In this document: positions 25,159-33,015 of the stretch, in pieces | How positions within the stretch are numbered: the stretch's first letter is position 1 | Layout: the number at the start of each line of letters is the position of its first letter | From: Actinomycetota bacterium | Lineage (GTDB): Bacteria > Actinomycetota > Geothermincolia > Geothermincolales > RBG-13-55-18 | Assembly: GCA_030019255.1 (NCBI GenBank) | Contig: JASEFK010000011.1 | Location: 31,237 to 84,715, forward strand | Reading direction: 5' to 3' | Length of the DNA stretch: 53,479 nucleotides | The notes under the pieces: model-generated | What the model was told of the DNA's origin: nothing | What the model saw: the letters and a program-made list of their open reading frames with translations, nothing else | Database searches by the model: none | Translations under genes and position numbers: made by a program

Positions 25159-25812
25159 ATGAAGAAGACGGTGACCGTGTACGTCGTTCTCCTCCTGATC
25201 CTCTTAATCTTCTCCGTGACACCGTTTGCCGGGTGCGGGGGCAAGGAGGCAGAGAAGGAAAAGGAGACGGCGGCGGAAGAGGAAGCGGTGGTGGATGAGG
25301 CTCCCGCCGAGGAAGAGGGGGAAAGCGCCGGGACGGTTCCGGGAGGCGGGGAAGACGCCGAGACCGGACCTCCCGCGGACTTCCTTTACAAGAGGCAGAA
25401 GATTGGAAACAAGACGCCCCTCGAGTACCTGCAGCTGGTGGACGTGCGCTGGAGCAGCCACGGGGATTACTTTCGCGTGGTGGCCGAGCTCAAGCGCCTG
25501 GACGGCACCGACGCCACGAACGTGCCCTGGTGCTTCGCCGCTTATTCTGACGACCCCACCATAGAATACGGGACGGAGATCTGCCTGTATATCCGGGGGA
25601 TAAGGCCCGAGGATATCCACCTCAGCACCTTAAGGGTCGGCGAGGGACTGCTGACCGGGGACCCCGAATGCTACCAGGTAATGATGTCCACCTACGGTTC
25701 GCTGGATGGCGTGGATCCGGTTAATCTATTCGTCAGTACCAGGACGAAGAGGCCCTTCCGCCTCACCTATGCCACCGCTCCATTGCGCATCATTCTGGAT
25801 ATCTGGAAGTGA
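25159..25812 (+). CDS. Lipoprotein with AMIN-like C-terminal domain
   Basis: The 217-residue protein begins with a signal peptide and a lipobox ending in FAGC. An acidic, Glu/Ala-rich linker runs to about residue 75. The last 130 residues resemble an AMIN-like domain (LVDVRWSSHGDYFRVVAEL, later TYATAPLRIILDIW). Such domains are found in Gram-positive surface lipoproteins and may bind cell-wall polymers. It should be anchored outside the membrane. The start has GGAAG just upstream. The stop codon lies inside a 17-nt direct repeat that is copied again 5 nt later. Confidence 0.75.
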   Translation: MKKTVTVYVVLLLILLIFSVTPFAGCGGKEAEKEKETAAEEEAVVDEAPAEEEGESAGTVPGGGEDAETGPPADFLYKRQKIGNKTPLEYLQLVDVRWSSHGDYFRVVAELKRLDGTDATNVPWCFAAYSDDPTIEYGTEICLYIRGIRPEDIHLSTLRVGEGLLTGDPECYQVMMSTYGSLDGVDPVNLFVSTRTKRPFRLTYATAPLRIILDIWK

Positions 25813-26098
25813 GGCGCATGAGATCAGGAAGTGAGGCGCATGAAACCCGAAAGTTTCCAGACGCGGTAACTTTTTCAGCCCGAAGGGAGGTGAGGGCACC
25901 GGCGGGTATGACCCTGCAGGTCGTCATGAACAAACGACTGCGGGCTCCCACCATCGTCGGGACGAAGGAGGACATGGCGAAGGAACAAGCAGGTCGTCAT
26001 GAAGAAATGACCGCGGGTCCCCAGTCACCAGTCACCATGTGGGTCGATCTTCAAGTGTGATCGACCGCGTAGACTTCAAATATGATCGACGGCGTAGA
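25805..26098. repeat. Cluster of short imperfect direct repeats
   Basis: GGAAGTGAGGCGCATGA occurs at 25805-25821 and 25827-25843. GCAGGTCGTCATGAA recurs about 73 nt apart (near 25917 and 25990). A 25-nt unit starting CTTCAA and ending GCGTAGA occurs at 26049 and again at 26074 with three mismatches. There is no convincing gene between 25813 and 26175. Confidence 0.55.
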
Positions 26099-26175
26099 AA
26101 ATCAAACCATGCTGGAATTACCGGATACCCTATCGGGTGAAGGTTTCCGGGCCGAGCGGGGGAGGTGCGGACCGG

Positions 26176-27474
26176 ATGAGAATCGGTATCCCGCGCGCCC
26201 TGATGTTCTACCGTTACTACCCTTTTCTTAAGATTTTCCTGGAGGGCTGTGGGCACGAGGTGGTTTCCTCTCCTCCCACTGACCTGCGCATTCTGGAGGG
26301 GGGCGTGGAGAGCTGCGTGGACGACGTCTGCGTGGCGGTGAAGGTCTTCTACGGCCACGTGCGCTACCTGGAGGGCGTCGCGGATGCGCTGCTGGTGCCG
26401 CGCCCGGTGAGCGTGGAAAAGGGACCTCATGACACCTTCACCTGCCCCAAGCTCATCGCCGCCCCGGACATGGCCCGCTTCTACCGCAAACGGCCGCCCG
26501 TCCTCCTGGAATGGGTGCTGGACGCCAGGAAGGTCCCCTGGTGGTGGGGTTGCCTGCGCTTGGCAGCTCGGCTAAGGGTCCCGCCGGGGAAGGCACGGAA
26601 GGCCTACCGCGCCGCCTGCCGCGCGCAGCGCCGTTTCGAGTCCCTTCTTTCCCGGGGATGGCTTCCTGACGAGGCGGTGGAGATATGGGAAGATCTGGTA
26701 TATGAACGCCGGGAGGCTAAGGTTCCGCCTGTAAGGAGGATGGGACGGGGTATTGATGCCGGGGAGCCGTCCATGAGGATTCGGCCCGGAGGTGAGGATG
26801 GTGGTCCTATTCCGTTAATCTCGCGTTTCCCGGCCGCGGGCCGTCCGCCAGTGGATGAAGGGATGGGACGCACCCGGCTTCGCCTTGAAAAGGCGATGTG
26901 CCTGCCTCGTTTCTCTGAGAAGCTGGCGCACGTACCTCTTCCCCGCGGGAAGCGAAAGGACATGGCGCACATTTCCTATAATGGCGTAGATTATCATCTT
27001 ACCTCTGTGAGAGATCGGACGGTCGGTGGGAACAGCGGCCGAACGGTTGTGGGAGTGGTGGGACACCCCTACCTCCTGGGAGATCGCCTGGTGAACAAGG
27101 ACCTCATCCGCTGGCTGGAGAAGTCGGGGGCCTTCGTGGTGCCATGCACCATGCTTTCCCCGCAGGAACTCAAGGAGGAATTTTCCCGCCTCCCGGACAT
27201 GTCCTGGAGTTATGAGAGGGAGCTGCTGGCCGCTACGTCTTTTTTCGCCCGCTGTCCGGAAGTGCAAGGCATCGTTTACCTCACCAGCTTCGGGTGCGGT
27301 CCCGACTCCATGGTTATGGAGATGGCCAGGAGGGAGATAATCTCCCGCTTTGGGAAGCCGTTCCTGGAGGTGGTTCTCGATGAACACAGCGCAGATGTCG
27401 CCGTGCGCACGCGGGCGGAGGCCTTCGTGGACATGCTCGACAGGCGGATGCCCGTGAAGGGAGGCAGGGTTTGA
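26176..27474 (+). CDS. Acyl-CoA dehydratase activase-related protein (DUF2229-like), first of a pair
   Basis: The start is the ATG at 26176 behind GGGGGAGGTG, giving 432 residues. The N-terminus (MRIGIPRALMFYRYYPFLKI, then a Cys-containing SCVDDVCVAVKVFYGHV) and the late motif LTSFGCGPDSMVMEM, followed by LDEHSADVAVRTRAEAF, match the DUF2229 part of the 2-hydroxyacyl-CoA dehydratase activase superfamily. The conserved cysteines suggest an iron-sulfur cluster. Residues of about 190-290 are a variable insertion. The partner gene begins one base later. No ATPase activase or dehydratase subunit gene is nearby, so the reaction is unknown. Confidence 0.8.
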   Translation: MRIGIPRALMFYRYYPFLKIFLEGCGHEVVSSPPTDLRILEGGVESCVDDVCVAVKVFYGHVRYLEGVADALLVPRPVSVEKGPHDTFTCPKLIAAPDMARFYRKRPPVLLEWVLDARKVPWWWGCLRLAARLRVPPGKARKAYRAACRAQRRFESLLSRGWLPDEAVEIWEDLVYERREAKVPPVRRMGRGIDAGEPSMRIRPGGEDGGPIPLISRFPAAGRPPVDEGMGRTRLRLEKAMCLPRFSEKLAHVPLPRGKRKDMAHISYNGVDYHLTSVRDRTVGGNSGRTVVGVVGHPYLLGDRLVNKDLIRWLEKSGAFVVPCTMLSPQELKEEFSRLPDMSWSYERELLAATSFFARCPEVQGIVYLTSFGCGPDSMVMEMARREIISRFGKPFLEVVLDEHSADVAVRTRAEAFVDMLDRRMPVKGGRV

Positions 27475-27475
27475 A

Positions 27476-28585
27476 GTGAGCGTCAAGGTGGCCTTTCCCC
27501 ACATGGGTAACGCGTACATACCCCTACGGGCCCTATTGGAGACTTTAGGCGCCGAAGCGGTGGTGCCTGCGAGGCCCAGCGCGCGGACCGTCTCCAGGGG
27601 CGTGCGCCACGCACCGGAGTTCGCCTGCCTTCCCTTCAAGGTTACCCTGGGGGACTGCCTGGATGCCCTGGACAAGGGGGCGGAGGTCCTGGCCATGGTT
27701 AGCGGCATGTGGGCCTGCCGCTTCGGGCATTACGGCCGGGTGCAGCACATGATCCTGAGGGACCTTGGTTATCATTTCCATTCCCTGATCATCAGCCGGG
27801 AAAACGTGGGCGAGGTGATGGAAGCCCTCCGGCGTTTCCTGGGCCCCGGCGCCTTCCGCAAGGTCCCCGCCGCGCTGGCCATGTTCCGGGCCAAGGCGGC
27901 GGCGGTGGAGGAGGTGGAGAGGTGGGCCCGCTGGGCGCGCCCCCGGGAGGAAGAGGAAGGAAGTGTCGACGCTTTATGTTCCCGGACCCTTCAGGAGCTG
28001 GATGGCGTCGACTCCCTGCGAGGAGTCCGGGAACTGCGCCACCTCTTCCGGGAAGAAACCCGCTGCCTCCCGCTTGACCTGGAGAGGGAACCGGATCGCA
28101 TCAGACTGGTGGGTGAGCTCTACGTCCTCCTCGAGCCGGCCCTGAACTACGACCTGGTGAGAAGGCTGGGCAGCGTGCACCGGGTGGAGGTCCAGCCCGT
28201 GCTCTCCACCTACCGCTGGCTCCTGGGCCCCCTGTGGCTGGACCCGCGCATCCAGCTCACGGGGTACCTGGCGCGGCGGCGCGTACGCCCCTACCTCCCC
28301 TACGTGCTGGGCGGGGAGGAACATATGACCTTGAGCGGAATTCTTACCGCTGCTCGGGACGGTTTCCACGGGGTGATCCACGCCTATCCCCTCACCTGCA
28401 TGCCGGAAAACATCTGCCGGACCATAATCCCCGGCCTCCCGGCGGAGAAGCGCCTGCCCTACCTGGGACTGTGCCTGGACGAGCACACCTCGGCGGCGGG
28501 AATGGAGATCCGGCTGGAGGCCTTCCTGGACCTGGTCCGTTCCCGGAGGGCGGTGTCCGGCGACGCCGGCCGAAGCGCAGCCTGA
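27476..28585 (+). CDS. Acyl-CoA dehydratase activase-related protein, second of the pair
   Basis: The start is a GTG at 27476, one base after the previous stop, giving 369 residues. Motifs shared with the first gene include the N-terminal HMGNAYIPLRALLETLG, CLPFKVTLGDCLDAL, AYPLTCMPENICRTII and LCLDEHTSAAGMEIRLEAF. It belongs to the CoA-protein-activase-like, 2-hydroxyglutaryl-CoA dehydratase group with conserved cysteines. In many bacteria the two halves are fused with an ASKHA ATPase; here they are two separate proteins without it. Together they may form a cluster-bearing heterodimer. Confidence 0.8.
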   Translation: MSVKVAFPHMGNAYIPLRALLETLGAEAVVPARPSARTVSRGVRHAPEFACLPFKVTLGDCLDALDKGAEVLAMVSGMWACRFGHYGRVQHMILRDLGYHFHSLIISRENVGEVMEALRRFLGPGAFRKVPAALAMFRAKAAAVEEVERWARWARPREEEEGSVDALCSRTLQELDGVDSLRGVRELRHLFREETRCLPLDLEREPDRIRLVGELYVLLEPALNYDLVRRLGSVHRVEVQPVLSTYRWLLGPLWLDPRIQLTGYLARRRVRPYLPYVLGGEEHMTLSGILTAARDGFHGVIHAYPLTCMPENICRTIIPGLPAEKRLPYLGLCLDEHTSAAGMEIRLEAFLDLVRSRRAVSGDAGRSAA

Positions 28586-28591
28586 ACGGGT

Positions 28592-28696
28592 TCATTCCAC
28601 CAGGGCCAGGAGGGGCGCGGCGTACCACTTCAGGGTGTGCAGGTCGCGCAGTCCCTGCAGCGCTTTCTGCGAGGCCTCGGTAAGCTCCGGATACAT
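28592..28696 (-). pseudogene. Truncated N-terminal stub of a membrane protein
   Basis: A 34-codon frame starts at the ATG at 28696 with an excellent GGGAGGGA ribosome site and ends at TGA 28592. It reads MYPELTEASQKALQGL, then a hydrophobic start LKWYAAPLLALV before the stop. It looks like the beginning of a longer membrane protein cut off next to the end of the gene at 27476-28585. It could also be a genuine micro-protein. Confidence 0.4.
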
Positions 28697-28939
28697 GGCT
28701 CCCTCCCTTCATCCTGAGAAAGTCCTTTCACCGCCGCCATTACCCCGTGATCGGGCCATGGTCTCATCCAGAGCCATTGAATCTTGGTAAGCATTCAACC
28801 CTTGTCGCCGCCACTGCCCTGTGCCCTGTCCATGGTCCTGGAAAAACCCATGTCCGGGAGCTGCCGTTGCGCACATGGACACAGCTGCCCCCACGAGCCT
28901 CGGTCCGTGTCAAGCAAGGCACCGGCTCACATCAACGGG

Positions 28940-29230
28940 TTATTTTGCAGGGACGGCCGCCCCGCCCTGGATGATGCTCAGAAAATTTCCGGAGAAGATC
29001 ATCTCCTTCTCGCCCGCGGAGAGGGGGAGGGCCTCCACCCAGCCCTTTATCCACCCGTAGTCGTAGTCCTCCCCCGGGGCCTGCTCCCCGTAGGGTCCGT
29101 CCGTCCCGTAGAGGCACTTTCCGGGGCCCAGGAAGTCCACCGCCCAGCGCACCAGTCCCGGGCTGAGGTAGGGGCTGGAGAGGTCCACGTAGACTCCATC
29201 CCGGTCCTTTTCATGGCCGCTCCTGCCTGC
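28940..29230 (-). pseudogene. C-terminal remnant of an amidohydrolase
   Basis: The frame open from just after the alpha/beta hydrolase stop reads DRDGVYVDLSSPYLS, then GKCLYGTDGPYG, then EKEMIFSGNFLSII, and ends at 28940. This matches the last 85 residues of the TIM-barrel amidohydrolase (amidohydrolase-2) family. The metal-site Asp is in GTD and the closing motif resembles GNa-x-x-ll. The N-terminal two thirds are missing, so it is a relic. A GTG at about 29188 could start it, but no full enzyme can be made. Confidence 0.6.
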
Positions 29231-29231
29231 C

Positions 29232-30248
29232 TCAGCGGAAGCATTCCTCGAGGAAGGAACCCAGCTCGCGGTTGACCTCCTCTGGGCACTCCAGCATGGT
29301 GTCGTGGCCCCGGTCCTCGTAGACTCGGAGCCTGGAGCCGGGAATCATCATGCTGGTCCGCTCGTTGACCCTGCGAGACGTGAGCCGGTCCAGGCTTCCC
29401 ACCAGGATGAGCACGGGTACCTCGATCCTGGAAAGGCTCTCCGGCTCCACGTGGTAGTCCAGGCAGGCCTTCATGGCCCGGACGAAGTTGGGCAGGGGGG
29501 TGGAGAAGATGAGCTCCCGCTGGAATTCCACCTCCGGCGCAGGAGGCCTCTTCCCGAAGGCCGTGAAGCGCGCGAAGAGGTAGGCCGGGGCCGTCCTGCC
29601 GTAAAGCTCCCATGCCCTCTGCGCCGGGGGTAGATCAACGGCCATGAGGTCCAGGAGGGTGGAAAGGGGAACGGGGTAGAGGCTCTTCACCAGCCCGCCC
29701 AGGATTATCCCCTCCACCACGTCCACCCCGGAGGAATCCACCAGGACCAGGCCCTTCAGGCGGCCGCGGTAGCCGTCCGCGAAGCGCTCGTGCCACTTCA
29801 GGGTGGTGAAGCCGCCCATGCTGTGGCCGCAGACCACGAACTCCGGAGGGTCGAAATGCTCGATCACCGCCTGGAGATCCTCGGCCAACCGCTCCGTGCT
29901 CTGGTCCCGGCTCGCCGGGGTGCCCGATCTCCCGTGCCCCCGCAGGTCCAGGGAGACCACCCGGTACCGGTCCTTGAGATAGGCCCGCTGGTAGCGCCAG
30001 ATGGTGTGGTTGCAGGCCAGCCCGTGGATCAGGAAGACGGTGGGGCCCTCCCCGATGGCTTCCACGTAGAGAGGGGTCCCGTCGGCGGAGCGGATGCCCT
30101 CCACGGGCTCCCCGTCCGGCAGGGCCGTCGGCCGCGCCAGCCCCTCGGAGCGCCGGTGGTCGGCAAACCTCACCGCCGCCGCGGCGGCGTACATCCCCGC
30201 CCCGCCCACAAGCGACCACTTGAGCAGTTTACCGGCTGCCTTTCCCAT
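29232..30248 (-). CDS. Alpha/beta hydrolase
   Basis: The 338-residue hydrolase has an N-terminal hydrophobic anchor (about 9-26) and a complete catalytic triad. The oxyanion motif is LIHGLACNHTIW, the nucleophile is in CGHSMGG, the acid is in LVGSLDRLT and the histidine is in EDRGHDTMLE. The fold and motifs fit lipases, esterases and haloalkane-type hydrolases; the substrate cannot be named. It is likely tethered to the membrane. The start at 30248 is preceded by GGGGGTGA. The amidohydrolase remnant follows directly on the same strand, as if a former operon partner had been lost. Confidence 0.88.
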   Translation of the reverse strand: MGKAAGKLLKWSLVGGAGMYAAAAAVRFADHRRSEGLARPTALPDGEPVEGIRSADGTPLYVEAIGEGPTVFLIHGLACNHTIWRYQRAYLKDRYRVVSLDLRGHGRSGTPASRDQSTERLAEDLQAVIEHFDPPEFVVCGHSMGGFTTLKWHERFADGYRGRLKGLVLVDSSGVDVVEGIILGGLVKSLYPVPLSTLLDLMAVDLPPAQRAWELYGRTAPAYLFARFTAFGKRPPAPEVEFQRELIFSTPLPNFVRAMKACLDYHVEPESLSRIEVPVLILVGSLDRLTSRRVNERTSMMIPGSRLRVYEDRGHDTMLECPEEVNRELGSFLEECFR

Positions 30249-30309
30249 GCGAAGTCACCCCCGTGAGTAGTCCGTTGTCGAGCCTTCCGAAACCCCCGCG
30301 CGATCCACC

Positions 30310-30666
30310 CTATATATTATCCGAAAGCGGGGAGACAAGATTGCCCTGCCTGGAAAACAGCTCATCCATAGTTGAAACGCTTGAAAAAGACGACTCTTCC
30401 ATTTTTACCAACAGGCTGCAAATAAATTGGTGAGTCCCTATTCCGGCAGTTTCTTGAGCGTTTTGGATTACAAATCGACATTTCGTCAGTCCCAGTTTGA
30501 GTCTTTTTAATGAATTCCCCATGGTTTCAAAGGCTTTTTCTCCTTCCGTGTTCTGGGACCTTGCCTGGAGATACCTTTTTCTACCAGGTTCCTTTTCCGG
30601 AAAGGAGACTGCCCATTGTATTTGAGGAAGATTTATTGGCTGGTCTCTGAAGCGAGCGGAGTATTG
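30310..30666 (-). pseudogene. Protein-like open frame, probably a gene remnant
   Basis: The frame is open for 118 codons and ends at 30310. Its first ATG is at 30522 (70 residues), with GAAGGAG too far upstream (about 17 nt). Upstream of that ATG the translation still looks like protein (NLPQIQWAVSFPEKEPG, then RKRYLQARSQNTEGEKAFET), yet no start codon exists. I do not recognise the family. It marks the beginning of the lower-GC island and is divergent from the TcmP gene. Confidence 0.3.
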
Positions 30667-30709
30667 TCACTCCTATCATTTAAATTGTGAATGTACTCGG
30701 GGGATTGGG

Positions 30710-31588
30710 TTGGAAAGGGGGTGGAGCAGGTTGGCCTCTGGAGAAGTAAGGTTTGATGAAATAGGTTATTGGTCGGAAATCAAGCTCGACATCGTGAGAA
30801 AATACGCACGAGCTTATTCTGTTATCCTCACAAGGAAAAAATCGGAAAACAGCAGGTTTTCCCACGCCTATATAGACGGATTTGCAGGTTCAGGCGTCAA
30901 TATATCCAGGAGTACGGGTGAATGGATACCCGGAAGCCCACTAAATGCTTTAAATATAGAACCCAAATTTGATGAGTATTATCTTATAGATTTAGATGGC
31001 GATAAGGTAAGTGCCCTGAAGGCAATGGTTGGAAATCGATCCGACGTACATATATTTCATGGTGATTGCAACGAGATACTGTTAAGAGATGTTTTTCCGA
31101 AAATCAGTTACGAAAGTTGTAAGCGCGCCCTGTGTTTGCTTGATCCCTATGGATTACATCTCCAATGGAAAGTGATAGAGTGCGCTGGAAAAATGGGCAC
31201 GATAGACTTGTTCTTGAATTTCCCGGTAATGGACATAAACCGAAACGCTTTATGGCGAAACCCAGAGGGAGTGCAGGAGTATGCCATTGAACGCATGAAT
31301 GCTTTCTGGGGCGACGAGTCCTGGCGTGATATAGCCTATGAAAAAAGAGCTACACTCTTCGGTTATGACAAGGAAATTAAGAGGAGTAACGAGGAAGTTG
31401 CAGAAGCTTTTCGAAAAAGGTTATGTGAAAAAGCGGGATTCAAGCATGTACCGAAACCAATGCCCATGCGTAATTCAAAAGGCTCCATTGTGTATTATCT
31501 ATATTTTGCAAGTCAAAAGCAGGTGGCAGAGAGAATAATAAAGGATATATTCCGGAAATATGAGAGCAGGAGTGCGCAACATGGGTAG
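30710..31588 (+). CDS. tcmP: Three-Cys-motif partner protein TcmP
   Basis: The 292-residue protein (start TTG at 30710, uncertain) matches the TcmP family: [45 protein letters not shown] and LLDPYG. These resemble a Rossmann methyltransferase-like fold. TcmP genes are paired with three-Cys-motif (DUF5131/Gp37-Gp68) proteins in mobile and defence regions; the biochemical role is not established. The stop overlaps the next start by 8 nt, so the pair is translationally coupled. AT content and use of AAA, AGA, ATA codons are clearly different from the left part of the window, pointing to transfer. Confidence 0.85.
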   Translation: MERGWSRLASGEVRFDEIGYWSEIKLDIVRKYARAYSVILTRKKSENSRFSHAYIDGFAGSGVNISRSTGEWIPGSPLNALNIEPKFDEYYLIDLDGDKVSALKAMVGNRSDVHIFHGDCNEILLRDVFPKISYESCKRALCLLDPYGLHLQWKVIECAGKMGTIDLFLNFPVMDINRNALWRNPEGVQEYAIERMNAFWGDESWRDIAYEKRATLFGYDKEIKRSNEEVAEAFRKRLCEKAGFKHVPKPMPMRNSKGSIVYYLYFASQKQVAERIIKDIFRKYESRSAQHG

Positions 31589-32312
31589 GTCAGCCATAGA
31601 GTGGACGGAATCAACCTGGAATCCAGTTACGGGATGCACGAAAATAAGCCCGGGGTGTAGTCATTGCTACGCCGAGCGCATGTCAAGGCGCTTGAAGGCC
31701 ATGGGCCATCCTAACTATGCGAATGGATTCAAACCAACCATACATGAGAATATGCTTGAAATACCGCTGCGCTGGAAGCATCCACAGATCATCTTTGTCA
31801 ATTCCATGAGCGACCTCTTTCATGAGGAAGTTCCCCTGGAATTCATTTTCAGGATGTTCAATGTTATGACTAAAGCCCCGCAGCACTGCTTTCAAGTCCT
31901 TACAAAACGCTCGGAAAGATTGAGGGAAATTGCCCCGATGCTACCGTGGCCACCCAACGTGTGGATGGGAGTAAGCGTGGAAGACTCCGTACATAAGTAT
32001 CGCATCGATCATTTAAAAGAAACAGGTGCGTGCGTAAAATTCATTTCCTTCGAGCCCCTGTTAGGTCCAATTGGTGACCTTAATCTGGAAGGGATAGATT
32101 GGGTGATTGTGGGAGGCGAATCGGGACCCCGAGCACGGCCCATGGATCCGGAATGGGCGAGGGAGATCCGCGACAAGTGTATAAAGGCGGAAGTGCCTTT
32201 TTTCTTCAAGCAGTGGGGTGGAGTCCGCAGGAAGAAAAACGGTCGCCTTCTGGATGGCATGTTGTGGAATCAGATGCCGAGTTATATCCTTCCCAACGAG
32301 ATAAATAAATGA
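31581..32312 (+). CDS. DUF5131 / phage Gp37-Gp68-like three-Cys-motif protein
   Basis: The start is the ATG at 31581 (AGGAG 8 nt upstream, inside the tcmP end), giving 243 residues. The opening [14 protein letters not shown] and the cysteines C19, C26 and C29 (C-x6-C-x2-C) are the family signature. Later motifs [41 protein letters not shown] and [12 protein letters not shown] complete it. The cysteines and barrel-like strand pattern suggest a radical-SAM-like iron-sulfur enzyme; the reaction is unknown. It is found in phages and defence islands, usually beside TcmP as here. Confidence 0.9.
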   Translation: MGRSAIEWTESTWNPVTGCTKISPGCSHCYAERMSRRLKAMGHPNYANGFKPTIHENMLEIPLRWKHPQIIFVNSMSDLFHEEVPLEFIFRMFNVMTKAPQHCFQVLTKRSERLREIAPMLPWPPNVWMGVSVEDSVHKYRIDHLKETGACVKFISFEPLLGPIGDLNLEGIDWVIVGGESGPRARPMDPEWAREIRDKCIKAEVPFFFKQWGGVRRKKNGRLLDGMLWNQMPSYILPNEINK

Positions 32313-32434
32313 AGCTCGGGCTAATTATCAATGACAAACAACGCTTTCTTGAAGTATCTTTTCACCAAAGGAGTTGTGTGGGCGTCTGCTACGCAGATGG
32401 CTCACGCTTTTTCATTGTTTGCAATAATGTTTAG
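32309..32434 (+). CDS. Possible small third gene of the TcmP operon
   Basis: A 41-codon frame starts at the ATG at 32309, overlapping the DUF5131 stop as ATGA, and ends with TAG at 32434. It begins [20 protein letters not shown] and contains two cysteines. The overlap is the only support; I recognise no family. A second short frame (32331-32471, 46 codons, hydrophobic) overlaps it in another frame, so at most one is real. Confidence 0.3.
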   Translation: MKLGLIINDKQRFLEVSFHQRSCVGVCYADGSRFFIVCNNV

Positions 32435-32669
32435 CTATTTGCGTGATGCAAACTGCCATAAACTAAAATAACTTGTTGAATCTACTGTGAAGTTGCCTGC
32501 TAATGATTAGAGCTGCCAAGGGCGGAATCAACTTGGACGGCCCACTGACCCTGGCCAGGGCACAACGCACATGTTTCCCGGCAAGGTCTCTTAGTCAAAA
32601 TGTCACCTCCACCTGGTATAAAAAAACAAAAAGGGTGCTTCCGTAAACTTGATCGGGCAAGGTCGTTGG

Positions 32670-32692
32670 CCCGGAGTTCGACTCCGGGTTTT
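32670..32692 (+). terminator. Perfect hairpin followed by TTTT
   Basis: CCCGGAG (32670-32676), loop TTCGA, CTCCGGG (32682-32688), then TTTT. It fits an intrinsic terminator at the junction between the AT-rich TcmP part and the GC-rich helicase part. The loop mimics a tRNA T loop but no tRNA can be folded around it. Confidence 0.55.
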
Positions 32693-32703
32693 ATGTCCAA
32701 GGG

Positions 32704-32976
32704 GTGGTCGCCGTGCCGAGACCCTTCGATTCCCTGGACGATGCCTTCTGGGCCGGGGAGGTCATCGGGTTCATCGCCGACAACACTCGGAGGTGCCGCC
32801 ATTGCGGGGAGGAGGTGGCCTTCGACGAGGAGGGCTTCGAGGATCACCTCTGCTCGCGCTGTTTCGAGGAGGGGTACCCCGGCGACCCGGAAGACGAGAA
32901 CGACGAGGACAACTACGACCACGGCGGCTGGTTAGTGGATACGGGGCACAAGGCGTACCGGCCAGCGCACGGATGA
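32704..32976 (+). CDS. Small acidic zinc-ribbon protein
   Basis: The frame gives 90 residues from GTG at 32704, or 87 from GTG at 32713, the latter better spaced from AAGGGG. A four-cysteine ribbon (CRHCG and CSRCF) is followed by a very acidic stretch (PEDENDEDNYD). I know no function. It lies 39 nt before the NERD helicase gene on the same strand and could be its small partner. Confidence 0.6.
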   Translation: MVAVPRPFDSLDDAFWAGEVIGFIADNTRRCRHCGEEVAFDEEGFEDHLCSRCFEEGYPGDPEDENDEDNYDHGGWLVDTGHKAYRPAHG

Positions 32977-33015
32977 GGATGGCCGCGGCGGAAAAGGTAG
33001 GCAGGGAGGTACGCG

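Noticed and set aside
32655-32700. tRNA 3' half suggested by GTTCGACTC
   Set aside because: The T stem does not pair in a tRNA register, and no acceptor, D or anticodon arm can be folded; a terminator hairpin explains it.
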